Positions 16,562-24,629 of a stretch of 64,000 nucleotides of DNA are shown here, in pieces. Position 1 is the stretch's first letter. Each line of letters starts with the position of its first letter. The stretch is from assembly GCA_017439345.1 (NCBI GenBank), contig JAFSJJ010000044.1, forward strand, positions 1 to 64,000. The letters run 5' to 3'. The translations under genes and the position numbers were made by a program. A model generated the notes under the pieces. It searched no databases, was not told the origin of the DNA, and was given only the letters and a program-made list of their open reading frames with translations. The stretch is from Synergistaceae bacterium. GTDB lineage: Bacteria; Synergistota; Synergistia; Synergistales; Aminobacteriaceae.

Positions 16562-19500
16562 ATGACATCAGCGCAAGACATTCACAAGATATTAATAATC
16601 GGTTCCGGCCCAATAGTCATAGGTCAGGCTTGCGAGTTTGACTACTCAGGGACTCAGGCTTGCAAGGCGTTGAAATCTCTAGGTTATGAAATAGTTCTTG
16701 TGAATTCAAATCCTGCAACGATCATGACAGACCCCGAAATGGCGGATATTACGTACATAGAGCCTCTTAACCCCGAAAGACTTGAACAAATCATAGCACG
16801 TGAAAGACCCGATGCATTGCTCCCTAACTTAGGGGGGCAGTCCGGGTTAAATTTATGTGCTGAGTTAAACAAGGCAGGAATTCTCGCAAAATATAATGTT
16901 CGTGTTATCGGAGTCCAGGCAGATGCAATCGAACGCGGTGAAGACAGAATCGAATTCAAGAAGACAATGCAGCAGCTTAATATCGACATGGCACGGTCTG
17001 AAGTTGCGTATTCTGTTGACGAAGCTTTGTCTATAGCTGAGAAATTAGGCTATCCCGTTGTATTACGACCTGCTTATACAATGGGAGGTGCAGGCGGCGG
17101 ACTCGTCTACAATCGCGAGGAGTTAAAAACTGTCTGTGAAAGAGGCTTGCAGGCGAGTATAGTTCATCAAGTCTTAGTCGAAGAGTCTGTGCTTGGCTGG
17201 GAGGAGCTTGAACTCGAAGTAGTCCGCGACAAAGATAATAACATGATAACTGTGTGCTTTATCGAGAATATTGACCCTATGGGAGTTCATACGGGAGACT
17301 CGTTCTGTGCAGCACCAATGTTGACTATAAGCCAGGAACTTCAGGCAAAATTACAGGAGCAGGCCTATAAAATCGTTGAACATATAGGAGTCATCGGAGG
17401 CACTAACGTCCAGTTCGCTCACGATCCCAAGACAGGCAGAGTCATAGTAATAGAGATCAATCCCAGAACATCGCGCTCAAGTGCATTAGCGTCAAAGGCT
17501 ACAGGCTTCCCGATTGCGTTAGTATCTGCGAAGTTAGCTGCAGGTCTTGCACTCAGTGATATTCAGTGCGGTAAATATGGGACTCTCGATAAATATAAAC
17601 CCGGAGGTGATTATGTAGTTATAAAATTTGCTCGGTGGGCGTTCGAGAAGTTCAAAGGAGTCCAGGATAAATTAGGGACTCAAATGCGCGCAGTTGGTGA
17701 AGTCATGAGCATAGGCAAGAATTTCAAAGAGGCTGTGCAGAAAGCAATACGTTCACTTGAGAAAGACAGATACGGACTCGGATTCGCTAAGAACTTTCAC
17801 GAGTTATCAAAGTCCGAATTATTAAGCCTGTTAGAGTACCCTACAAGTGAAAGATACTTTGTTATATATGAAGCTCTCAGGAAGGGCGCAGGTGTTGATG
17901 AGATTCATAATTTGACTCACGTTAAGAAATATTTTCTCGAGCAATTTAGCGAACTCGTCAATGAAGAGGAGAAAATTTTAACGTTCAAAGGCAGCGTGCC
18001 TCCTGATGATGTGTTAATTCAGGCCAAGAAAGACGGTTTTAGTGATAAATACTTAGCCAAAATCTTAAACATTCCTGAAGACTTAATAAGAACTAAGCGC
18101 GAGAGTCTTAATATTATCGAGACATGGGAAGGTATTCACGTCAGCGGAACTGAATCAGGAGCATATTATTACTCAAGCTACAATAACCCGAATCATAATA
18201 ATCAAGTTTCGAATAACAAGAAAATCATGATTCTCGGCGGCGGTCCTAATCGAATCGGTCAAGGTATAGAGTTCGATTACTGCTGTGTCCATGCTGCTAA
18301 ATCTCTCAAGAAATTAGGCTTTGAGACCATCATAATTAACTGCAACCCCGAAACCGTAAGCACTGATTATGATACCAGCGATAAATTATATTTCGAGCCT
18401 CTGACTCTTGAGGACGTTTTGAGCATTTACAGGCATGAGCAGCCTTTGGGAGTTATAGCACAGTTCGGAGGCCAGACCCCGTTAAATCTTGCAAGCGAAC
18501 TCGAACGGAACGGCGTTAAAATTCTGGGAACTTCACCGGAAATTATAGACTTGGCCGAAGACAGAGGAAGATTTAAAAGCGTCATGGATTCGTTAAATAT
18601 TCCTATGCCTGAGTCGGGAATGGCAGCAACTTTAGAAGAAGCTCACAGGGTCGCAAATAAAATCGGTTATCCTGTAATGGTGAGGCCGTCTTACGTTCTC
18701 GGAGGCAGGGGAATGGAAATAGTTTACGATGAAGCCAGCCTTGAGAATTACGTTAATGCAGCAGTCGGCGTAACACCGGACAGGCCGATATTGATAGACA
18801 GATTCTTGAATCACGCTCTTGAATGCGAGGCAGATGCTATCTGCGACGGAACTCACGCTTACGTCCCGGCAGTCATGGAACATATAGAACTCGCGGGGAT
18901 TCACTCAGGGGACTCGGCATGTATAATACCTTCAAGACATATAGAAGCTCAGGCACTCGAAACTATAAAAGAGTATACGAGAAAAATTGCTGAAGCTATG
19001 CACGTTGTAGGCTTGATGAATATTCAATACGCAATAGAGAACGGCAAAGTTTTTGTACTCGAAGCTAATCCCAGAGCGTCCCGAACTGTGCCTCTTGTCT
19101 CGAAAGTCTGCGGGATTCAAATGGTGCCTCTTGCAGTCGAAGCCATGACTCGAGAGCTTACAGGACTTGACTCGCCCTTGAAAAATTTACGTGAGCGCGT
19201 TATACCCTACTGGGGAGTCAAAGAGTCAGTGTTCCCGTTTAACATGTTCCAGGAAGTTGACCCGGTGCTCGGCCCTGAAATGCGTTCAACAGGTGAAGTT
19301 CTGGGCATTGCGTCAGAGGCAGGCGAGGCTTTCTACAAGGCAGAAGAAGCGGCAAATGCAAAGCTCCCGTTATCAGGCACAGTGTTAATTGCAGTGAGTG
19401 ACTCAGATAAAAGAAATATTGCTGACATTGCACGTAAATATATTAGTGCAGGTTTTGACATTCTTGCGACTGAAGGGACGTTCGAGGCTCTGACAAATTC

Positions 19501-19777
19501 AGGGATTCAGGCAAATAAAATAGGTTCAGGACGGCCTGATGTAATGGACTATATTATTAACGGTCAGGTTCAGCTCATTATTAACACTCCCAGAGAGAAG
19601 GCTTTCACGAATACAGGCAGCATGTTACGCAGGGGAGCGGTCAAGGCTCGAATTCCATATATAACGACTTTGGCAGGAGCAAGTGCTGCAATAGAAGGCA
19701 TTATGAGCGTCAAGAGTCAGGGCAGCAAATCAGACTCGTTGAAATCTATAAAAGAGTGGCATAACATGATTCGCTAA
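16562..19777 (+). CDS. carB: Carbamoyl-phosphate synthase large subunit
   Basis: At 1071 residues it has the usual length. The two homologous ATP-grasp halves begin with KILIIGSGPIVIGQACEFDYSG and KIMILGGGPNRIGQGIEFDYC, followed by an allosteric MGS-like domain (about 935-1071). It makes carbamoyl phosphate from ammonia (delivered by CarA), bicarbonate and two ATP for pyrimidines and arginine. No carA lies next to it in this window. The start ATG follows AGGAAGTGAT. A strong intrinsic terminator follows the stop. Confidence 0.97.
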   Translation: MTSAQDIHKILIIGSGPIVIGQACEFDYSGTQACKALKSLGYEIVLVNSNPATIMTDPEMADITYIEPLNPERLEQIIARERPDALLPNLGGQSGLNLCAELNKAGILAKYNVRVIGVQADAIERGEDRIEFKKTMQQLNIDMARSEVAYSVDEALSIAEKLGYPVVLRPAYTMGGAGGGLVYNREELKTVCERGLQASIVHQVLVEESVLGWEELELEVVRDKDNNMITVCFIENIDPMGVHTGDSFCAAPMLTISQELQAKLQEQAYKIVEHIGVIGGTNVQFAHDPKTGRVIVIEINPRTSRSSALASKATGFPIALVSAKLAAGLALSDIQCGKYGTLDKYKPGGDYVVIKFARWAFEKFKGVQDKLGTQMRAVGEVMSIGKNFKEAVQKAIRSLEKDRYGLGFAKNFHELSKSELLSLLEYPTSERYFVIYEALRKGAGVDEIHNLTHVKKYFLEQFSELVNEEEKILTFKGSVPPDDVLIQAKKDGFSDKYLAKILNIPEDLIRTKRESLNIIETWEGIHVSGTESGAYYYSSYNNPNHNNQVSNNKKIMILGGGPNRIGQGIEFDYCCVHAAKSLKKLGFETIIINCNPETVSTDYDTSDKLYFEPLTLEDVLSIYRHEQPLGVIAQFGGQTPLNLASELERNGVKILGTSPEIIDLAEDRGRFKSVMDSLNIPMPESGMAATLEEAHRVANKIGYPVMVRPSYVLGGRGMEIVYDEASLENYVNAAVGVTPDRPILIDRFLNHALECEADAICDGTHAYVPAVMEHIELAGIHSGDSACIIPSRHIEAQALETIKEYTRKIAEAMHVVGLMNIQYAIENGKVFVLEANPRASRTVPLVSKVCGIQMVPLAVEAMTRELTGLDSPLKNLRERVIPYWGVKESVFPFNMFQEVDPVLGPEMRSTGEVLGIASEAGEAFYKAEEAANAKLPLSGTVLIAVSDSDKRNIADIARKYISAGFDILATEGTFEALTNSGIQANKIGSGRPDVMDYIINGQVQLIINTPREKAFTNTGSMLRRGAVKARIPYITTLAGASAAIEGIMSVKSQGSKSDSLKSIKEWHNMIR

Positions 19778-19790
19778 TAAAAAATTTATT

Positions 19791-19829
19791 CAGGTCTTGT
19801 GTTAAATCATGAGGCCTGTTTTTTTTTTT
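19791..19829 (+). terminator. Intrinsic terminator after carB
   Basis: CAGGTCTTGTG pairs with CATGAGGCCTG (11 base pairs including G-U) around a 6-base loop and is followed by a run of 11 T. Confidence 0.9.
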
Positions 19830-19830
19830 G

Positions 19831-19838
19831 GCTAAAAT
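19831..19838 (+). promoter_or_regulatory. GCTAAAAT extended -10-like box
   Basis: GGCTAAAATTTT begins right after the terminator T-run and lies about 32 bases upstream of the small ORF start at 19870. It is one of several copies of this box in the window. Confidence 0.4.
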
Positions 19839-19869
19839 TTTGATAAACTCAACACAGGAGGTTATATTC

Positions 19870-20100
19870 ATGTATTATCTTGTAAATTTCCGCATACGTG
19901 ATGGAATGTCTAACTTATTAAAGTCTACAACTATTTTTTCAGCTACTGACACCGGAGCAGTTATGCAGGTTCAAAGCATCAGCCCTAGTGTAAACAGTAT
20001 TCAAATTTTAGGGATGGCCGAAGACGAAGCAGGATTAGCCAGAATCAAAGATAAACTCATGCAAAAAGGAGTTCCGGTAGGTGTCCACTGGAAGTTCTAG
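19870..20100 (+). CDS. Small conserved-looking hypothetical protein (76 aa)
   Basis: I do not recognise this 76-residue protein. The ATG at 19870 follows a strong AGGAGGT ribosome-binding site, so it is a real gene. An upstream in-frame TTG at 19828 sits in the terminator T-run and is rejected. The sequence has no membrane segment and looks like a compact alpha/beta fold, with a C-terminal helix (AGLARIKDKLMQKG) and the ending VGVHWKF. It is probably monocistronic, between carB and the glyoxalase gene. Confidence 0.7.
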   Translation: MYYLVNFRIRDGMSNLLKSTTIFSATDTGAVMQVQSISPSVNSIQILGMAEDEAGLARIKDKLMQKGVPVGVHWKF

Positions 20101-20112
20101 CTGTCTGCTTTA

Positions 20113-20121
20113 TGCTAAAAT
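20113..20121 (+). promoter_or_regulatory. Extended -10 promoter (TGCTAAAAT) upstream of glyoxalase gene
   Basis: TATGCTAAAATTTA is followed 32 bases later by the glyoxalase ATG, with AAGGGGGGAA as ribosome-binding site. The core is the same as upstream of the SurA-like gene. Confidence 0.45.
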
Positions 20122-20153
20122 TTAGTTCATGAAATTAAAGGGGGGAATAAACT

Positions 20154-20522
20154 ATGCGCTTCAAGATGATTCACGAGAATTACAACGTTCAAGATCTTAA
20201 CAAGTCGCTTGCTTTTTACGAGAAGGCTTTGGGACTTCACGAGAAGAGGCGAAAGACTGCTCCGGACGGTTCGTTTATTATCGTGTATATTGGCAATGAA
20301 GAGTCAAACTTTGAGCTTGAATTAACCTGGCTTGCAGATCATCCTCAAAAATACGACATCGGCGAAGAAGAGTTTCACCTTGCGTTTGAAGCTGATGATT
20401 TTGACGCAGCTCATAAATTACATGAAGAGATGGGCTGTATCTGCTTTGAGAATCACTCGATGGGAATTTATTTCATTCAGGACCCTGACGGCTACTGGCT
20501 TGAGATTTTGCCGGTGAGATAA
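20154..20522 (+). CDS. gloA: Lactoylglutathione lyase (glyoxalase I) family protein
   Basis: The 122-residue vicinal-oxygen-chelate protein begins RFKMIHENYNVQDLNKSLAFYEKALGL, the usual glyoxalase I opening. Metal ligands appear to be His7, the Glu in NFELELT, the His in EEFHLAFE and the Glu in GYWLEILPV. It would isomerise the methylglyoxal-thiol hemithioacetal. The gene stands alone between its own promoter and terminator. Confidence 0.9.
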   Translation: MRFKMIHENYNVQDLNKSLAFYEKALGLHEKRRKTAPDGSFIIVYIGNEESNFELELTWLADHPQKYDIGEEEFHLAFEADDFDAAHKLHEEMGCICFENHSMGIYFIQDPDGYWLEILPVR

Positions 20523-20537
20523 TATTTTGAGTGTGAG

Positions 20538-20565
20538 CAGGTCTTGTGAGAACGAGGCCTGTTTT
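20538..20565 (+). terminator. Intrinsic terminator after glyoxalase gene
   Basis: CAGGTCTTG pairs with CGAGGCCTG and is followed by TTTTGTTGTT. It closely resembles the carB terminator in sequence. Confidence 0.8.
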
Positions 20566-20573
20566 GTTGTTAA

Positions 20574-20646
20574 TGGGTGATACTGGGTTCGAACCAGTGA
20601 CCTCTTCCGTGTGAAGGAAGCGCTGCTACCCCTGAGCTAATCACCC
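20574..20646 (-). tRNA. tRNA-Val (anticodon CAC)
   Basis: On the minus strand a complete 73-base cloverleaf is visible: acceptor GGGTGAT/ATCACCC plus discriminator A, D-arm AGCTCAGGGGTAGCA, anticodon stem CTTCC/GGAAG around TTCACAC (anticodon CAC), and T-arm with GGTTCGAACC. CCA is not encoded. It lies between two plus-strand units. Confidence 0.95.
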
Positions 20647-20726
20647 TGATAGATAAGATATTAAGAATCTTACAGCAAGAAATTTCAAAGTCAAGAATTT
20701 TACATAATACACTTCATAATTTTTAC

Positions 20727-20734
20727 GCTAAAAT
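20727..20734 (+). promoter_or_regulatory. GCTAAAAT box upstream of TRAP operon
   Basis: ACGCTAAAATTTAC lies about 58 bases before the DctP ATG. It shares the core found at 15052, 19831 and 20113. No clear -35 is seen. Confidence 0.4.
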
Positions 20735-20792
20735 TTACACACTATCCAATTTTCAAATTTTTATATTATTTAACAGGAGGATTTTATTTATC

Positions 20793-21764
20793 ATGAAAAA
20801 ACTTTTCGCAGTATCATTAGCTCTTGTTCTTGCTCTCGTGCTGTGTTCGAGTTCGTTCGCGGCTAAGTATGAGCTTCGTATCTCTACGACTCAGACAGAA
20901 ACTTCAATGATTTATGCGGGTCTCAAGGCAGCAGCTGATGAGATTAACGCAAAGACAAAGGGCGAAGTCAACGTTACTATTTACCCTTCATCACAGTTAG
21001 GCGGAGAAGAGGACATGATCGACCAGGCTATTGCAGGCATAGGGATTGCAGTTCTCAGCGACGCGGGCAGAATGTCCAATTACGTTAATGATATAGGCAT
21101 ATTCAATATGGCTTACTTCGTTGATAATTATGACGCAGGACTCAAAGTCATTAACACTGCAACTTTCAAGAAATGGACTGAAGAGCTCGTCAATCAGGGA
21201 ATCAGAGTCTTATGCTTCAACTACTACGACGGCGCAAGAAGTTTTATGCAGAATAAAGAAATCAAGACTCCTGCAGATCTCAAGGGCGTAGTTACAAGGA
21301 CTCCCAGCGCAGCACCGTATAACGCTTCAATTAAGGCAATGGGCGCAACTCCCTATAATATCGCGTGGTCGGAAGTTTATAACGCAATTCAGACAAAGAT
21401 GATTGACGCATGTGAAGTTCAATATACTTCGGCAGTGTCTACTCACATTTATGAAGTCTGCAAATACGTAGCCAAGACCGAGCATATTAATTTATTCAAC
21501 TGCTTAATCTGCGGCGAGGCATGGTTCAAGCAGTTACCGGACGAGTATAAAAATATCATTCTTGAAGCCTGCTACAACAACGGAATCAAGAACGCCAGAG
21601 AGATCGAAGCTGCCCAAGCTGACTTAGAAAGAGTCTTAATCGATAACGGCATGACTATAACCCACGTTGACAAAGAGGAATTCAAGAAGGCTGCTGCGTC
21701 TGCATATGAAGAACTCGGCTGGACGAACTTACGCAAGGCAATCTACGAGGAAGCAGGACTCTAA
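20793..21764 (+). CDS. dctP: TRAP transporter substrate-binding protein, DctP family
   Basis: The 323-residue precursor has a signal peptide (about 1-23, ending SSFAA) and the DctP fold (LRISTTQTETSMIYAGLKAAADEI; VTIYPSSQLGGEEDMIDQ; GVVTRTPSA; WSEVYNAIQTKMIDACEV). Members bind organic acids, often through a conserved Arg such as that in VTRTPS. The exact ligand cannot be read from sequence. It is the first gene of a TRAP operon; an attenuator-like hairpin follows the stop, as expected for a protein needed in excess over the membrane subunits. Confidence 0.93.
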   Translation: MKKLFAVSLALVLALVLCSSSFAAKYELRISTTQTETSMIYAGLKAAADEINAKTKGEVNVTIYPSSQLGGEEDMIDQAIAGIGIAVLSDAGRMSNYVNDIGIFNMAYFVDNYDAGLKVINTATFKKWTEELVNQGIRVLCFNYYDGARSFMQNKEIKTPADLKGVVTRTPSAAPYNASIKAMGATPYNIAWSEVYNAIQTKMIDACEVQYTSAVSTHIYEVCKYVAKTEHINLFNCLICGEAWFKQLPDEYKNIILEACYNNGIKNAREIEAAQADLERVLIDNGMTITHVDKEEFKKAAASAYEELGWTNLRKAIYEEAGL

Positions 21765-21781
21765 TATTCAAGATTTTTACA

Positions 21782-21811
21782 GCGGGGGAAGACTCAACCC
21801 TCGCTTTTTTT
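21782..21811 (+). terminator. Attenuator hairpin between dctP and dctQ
   Basis: GCGGGGG pairs with CCCTCGC (one G-U) and is followed by TTTTTTT. The operon continues downstream, so it is more likely partial termination or mRNA 3'-end protection of the binding-protein message. Confidence 0.7.
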
Positions 21812-21839
21812 GTACACGGAAGGAATGAATTTATACTTA

Positions 21840-22322
21840 ATGAGAAGACTCTACGAAAAATTTTGCTCTCTTGAACAATGGCTGGCGTTATTATTGCTTG
21901 CCGGTATAACTTTACTCGTATTCATTGCTGCTTTAACCCGCACGTTCGGCTATCCGATTAACTGGGCTCAGGACGCTGCACTTGTCATGTTCGCGTGGAT
22001 GTGCTTTCTTGGCGGAGATATAGCAATCAGGACTACGGGACTAATCGGCGTTGATTTATTCGTGAAAATGCTTCCTGTGAGTCTGCAAAAATTTCTTGAT
22101 GCCGTATTCAAGATTATAATTCTCGTGTTCCTGGCTGCTCTTGTCATTTACGGCTTTCAATATGCTAAGGGCTACTCACGGCGAATGATTACGACCCTTA
22201 ATATCTCTTATGCTTGGGTTACGTCGTGCGTTCCTGTCGGAGCGTGCTTGATGTTCATTAACACGTTAATAAATCTCGTTCACTCGATAAAGACTCCGGC
22301 TTCAGAATGGGGGAAAAATTAA
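21840..22322 (+). CDS. dctQ: TRAP transporter small permease, DctQ family
   Basis: About 160 residues with four hydrophobic helices and the family pattern INWAQDAALVMFAWMCFLGGDIAIR. It is the small membrane subunit that links binding protein and large permease. The start is uncertain: ATG 21840 follows GGAAGGA by 15 bases, ATG 21825 directly abuts that sequence, and TTG 21810 lies in the attenuator T-run. The gene ends 3 bases before dctM. Confidence 0.88.
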   Translation: MRRLYEKFCSLEQWLALLLLAGITLLVFIAALTRTFGYPINWAQDAALVMFAWMCFLGGDIAIRTTGLIGVDLFVKMLPVSLQKFLDAVFKIIILVFLAALVIYGFQYAKGYSRRMITTLNISYAWVTSCVPVGACLMFINTLINLVHSIKTPASEWGKN

Positions 22323-22325
22323 ATC

Positions 22326-23612
22326 ATGGGAACTGCAATAATTATCTTTCTTGTATTCTTGATTCTTGGTATGCCCGTAGCTTTTGCAATCGGAATTTCG
22401 GGTTTCTCGTTCTTTATTATTAAGGGCTTGCCTATGAGTATACTTGTTCAGAAGTCTATTTCTACTACGCAAAGTTTTACGATGTTAGCTATTCCCCTCT
22501 TCATTCTCGCAGGGAACTTAATGAACGCTACAGGTATAACACGGCGTTTAATGCGTCTTGCGAATGTCTTAACCGGCCACATGTACGGAAATATCGGCCA
22601 AGTATCCTGCGTCCTGTCTACTCTAATGGGCGGAGTGTCGGGTTCTGCTGTTGCTGATGCTGCTATGGAGACTCGAATCTTAGGCCCGGAAATGACGAGA
22701 CTCGGCTATGCTAAAGGCTGGTCGGCTGCTGTGAACGGGTTATCAGGCTTAATCGTTGCGACTATTCCCCCGTCAATGGGATTAATTATATACGGAACTG
22801 TCGGCGAGGTCTCAATAGGCAGGCTCTTCATGGCTGGCTGGGTTCCGGGACTCTTGATGATGGTCTTGATGATGATTGCAACGACTATCTCGGCTCGTAA
22901 GCTCGGCTACAAACCTGAACATGACAAACCTGCGACTCTCAAGGAAATTTGCAGAGAGCTTATCTCGTCAATATGGGCGTTGTTATTCCCTGTGTTATTA
23001 ATCGTCTTAATACGATTTGGAATCATGAGTCCTTCTGAGTCAGGAGCGTTTGCCTGTGCTTATGCAATTTTCGTAGGGACTGTGATTTACCGCGAATTAA
23101 CTTGGCCGGTACTTATTCAGACTTTGAAAGACTCAGTGAAAGATATTACGGTTATAACTATCATTCTTTGCTTCTCTGGAGTCTTCGGTTACGGTGTAGT
23201 CTTCGATAACTTGACGACTGCAATAGCTTCGGCTCTTGTATCAGTAACGAATAATTCTACGCTGTTGTTATTCTTAGTCGTGTTATTTTTGTTACTGTGC
23301 GGGTGCTTCATGGAGACTACGGTTATTGCATTAATCTTGACTCCGATTCTATTGCCGGTTATGCAAAGAGTAGGCGTTGACCCTGTTGTATTCGGAATGA
23401 TTATGATGACGACCGTAACATTCGGAGTTATGACTCCCCCTGTAGGAACTGGACTCTATGCAGTGAGCGACATAATGGGCTGCTCGATTCAAGAGACTGT
23501 GAAATACGGCATTGCGTTTTACATCGCAGTAATTCTTGTTGTAGTGTTCATGATATTCTTTCCTCAAGCTGTGTTATGGCTTCCGGATTTGGTTTACGGT
23601 GTATCTATGTAA
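22326..23612 (+). CDS. dctM: TRAP transporter large permease, DctM family
   Basis: The 428-residue protein has about 12 hydrophobic segments and DctM signatures (GMPVAFAIGISG; LAIPLFILAGNLM; SGLIVATIPPSMGLIIYG; TPPVGTGLYAVSDI). It is the ion-coupled channel subunit of the transporter. Its stop is only 18 bases before the start of an ABC ATPase gene on the same strand, with no terminator between. Confidence 0.95.
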   Translation: MGTAIIIFLVFLILGMPVAFAIGISGFSFFIIKGLPMSILVQKSISTTQSFTMLAIPLFILAGNLMNATGITRRLMRLANVLTGHMYGNIGQVSCVLSTLMGGVSGSAVADAAMETRILGPEMTRLGYAKGWSAAVNGLSGLIVATIPPSMGLIIYGTVGEVSIGRLFMAGWVPGLLMMVLMMIATTISARKLGYKPEHDKPATLKEICRELISSIWALLFPVLLIVLIRFGIMSPSESGAFACAYAIFVGTVIYRELTWPVLIQTLKDSVKDITVITIILCFSGVFGYGVVFDNLTTAIASALVSVTNNSTLLLFLVVLFLLLCGCFMETTVIALILTPILLPVMQRVGVDPVVFGMIMMTTVTFGVMTPPVGTGLYAVSDIMGCSIQETVKYGIAFYIAVILVVVFMIFFPQAVLWLPDLVYGVSM

Positions 23613-23630
23613 TAAGGAGGTTATGCAATC

Positions 23631-24623
23631 TTGATTAGGCTTAATAATATTTTCGTCAAGTTCGGAGAGTTTGAAGCTCTTCATGATATTAACGTCCACG
23701 TCAAAGAAGGGGAATTCTTTACGTTCTTAGGGCCTTCGGGCTGTGGGAAGACTACGACATTACGAACTATAACAGGTTTCATTGAGCCGAGCTCCGGGAC
23801 TGTCCTAATGAAGGGCGATGACATTACACACGTTCCCATTGAGAAGCGTAATATAGGCATAGTGTTTCAGTCTTATGCTCTGTTCCCTACTATGACGGTT
23901 TATGACAATATAGCTTTCGGACTCAAGATTAAGAAGTTAAGTAAATCCGAGATCGATAAAAGAGTCAGGGAGATAGCCTCGAAAGTAGATTTATCAAGCG
24001 AACAGTTAGCAAAGGCAGTGAGTCAGCTCTCAGGAGGCCAGCAGCAAAGAGTCGCAATAGCACGCGCCCTCGTTACTAACCCGGCTATAATCTGCATGGA
24101 CGAACCGTTAAGCAATCTTGACGCAAAATTACGAGTCCAGTTGCGCAATGAGTTAAAGAAAATGCAGCGTGAATTTGGAATCACAACTATTTACGTTACT
24201 CACGACCAGGAAGAAGCATTAACACTCTCAGATTGTATTGCAGTCTTCAACAAGGGACTCATTGAGCAAATCGGCAACCCTAACGAGATATATAATCACT
24301 CTAAGACGGAATTTGTCGCTAACTTTATCGGTGATATTAACAAACTCGAAGGCACTATAACAAGTTCTCTGAATTTACCGGAGAGTCAGAATCATTTTAT
24401 CAGGCTCGAAAGGATTCACGTTCAGCGCGGGGAGTCTTCAGGCTTTGAGGGAGTAATAGAGTCTCAAGAGTATTACGGACTCTATATCAAGTATTATATT
24501 CGTGCAGGCGGTCAAGTTCTGAAAGTTATAGAGAAAAATGACGGCATTAATATTTATTCGCCAGGAGAGTCTGTGAACGTTATAATCAACCCTCAGGACA
24601 TCATGAGCTACAAGAAGGAGTGA
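23631..24623 (+). CDS. ABC transporter ATPase, PotA/FbpC/PhnT-like
   Basis: The 330-residue ATPase has Walker [10 protein letters not shown]-loop VFQSYALFP, signature LSGGQQQR, Walker [13 protein letters not shown] and H-loop VTHDQEEA, plus a C-terminal TOBE-like region from about residue 235. This belongs to the group importing Fe3+, polyamines or 2-aminoethylphosphonate. It starts at TTG 23631, 9 bases after AAGGAGGT; an ATG at 23623 is out of frame and hits a stop at once. It is transcribed with the TRAP genes upstream and the fused permease downstream. Confidence 0.92.
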   Translation: MIRLNNIFVKFGEFEALHDINVHVKEGEFFTFLGPSGCGKTTTLRTITGFIEPSSGTVLMKGDDITHVPIEKRNIGIVFQSYALFPTMTVYDNIAFGLKIKKLSKSEIDKRVREIASKVDLSSEQLAKAVSQLSGGQQQRVAIARALVTNPAIICMDEPLSNLDAKLRVQLRNELKKMQREFGITTIYVTHDQEEALTLSDCIAVFNKGLIEQIGNPNEIYNHSKTEFVANFIGDINKLEGTITSSLNLPESQNHFIRLERIHVQRGESSGFEGVIESQEYYGLYIKYYIRAGGQVLKVIEKNDGINIYSPGESVNVIINPQDIMSYKKE

Positions 24624-24629
24624 TAATCT

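Noticed and set aside
16182-16613. Ser/Gln/Asn- and Leu-rich open frames on either strand over the acidic tail of the SurA-like gene
   Set aside because: They are frame shadows of the hexamer repeat and have no ribosome-binding sites.
19818-19829. T-run of 11 as a possible slippage switch
   Set aside because: It follows a perfect terminator stem and lies outside any coding region.
19828-19869. TTG start 14 codons upstream of the 76-residue small gene
   Set aside because: It lies at the end of a terminator T-run. The ATG at 19870 has a near-perfect ribosome-binding site.
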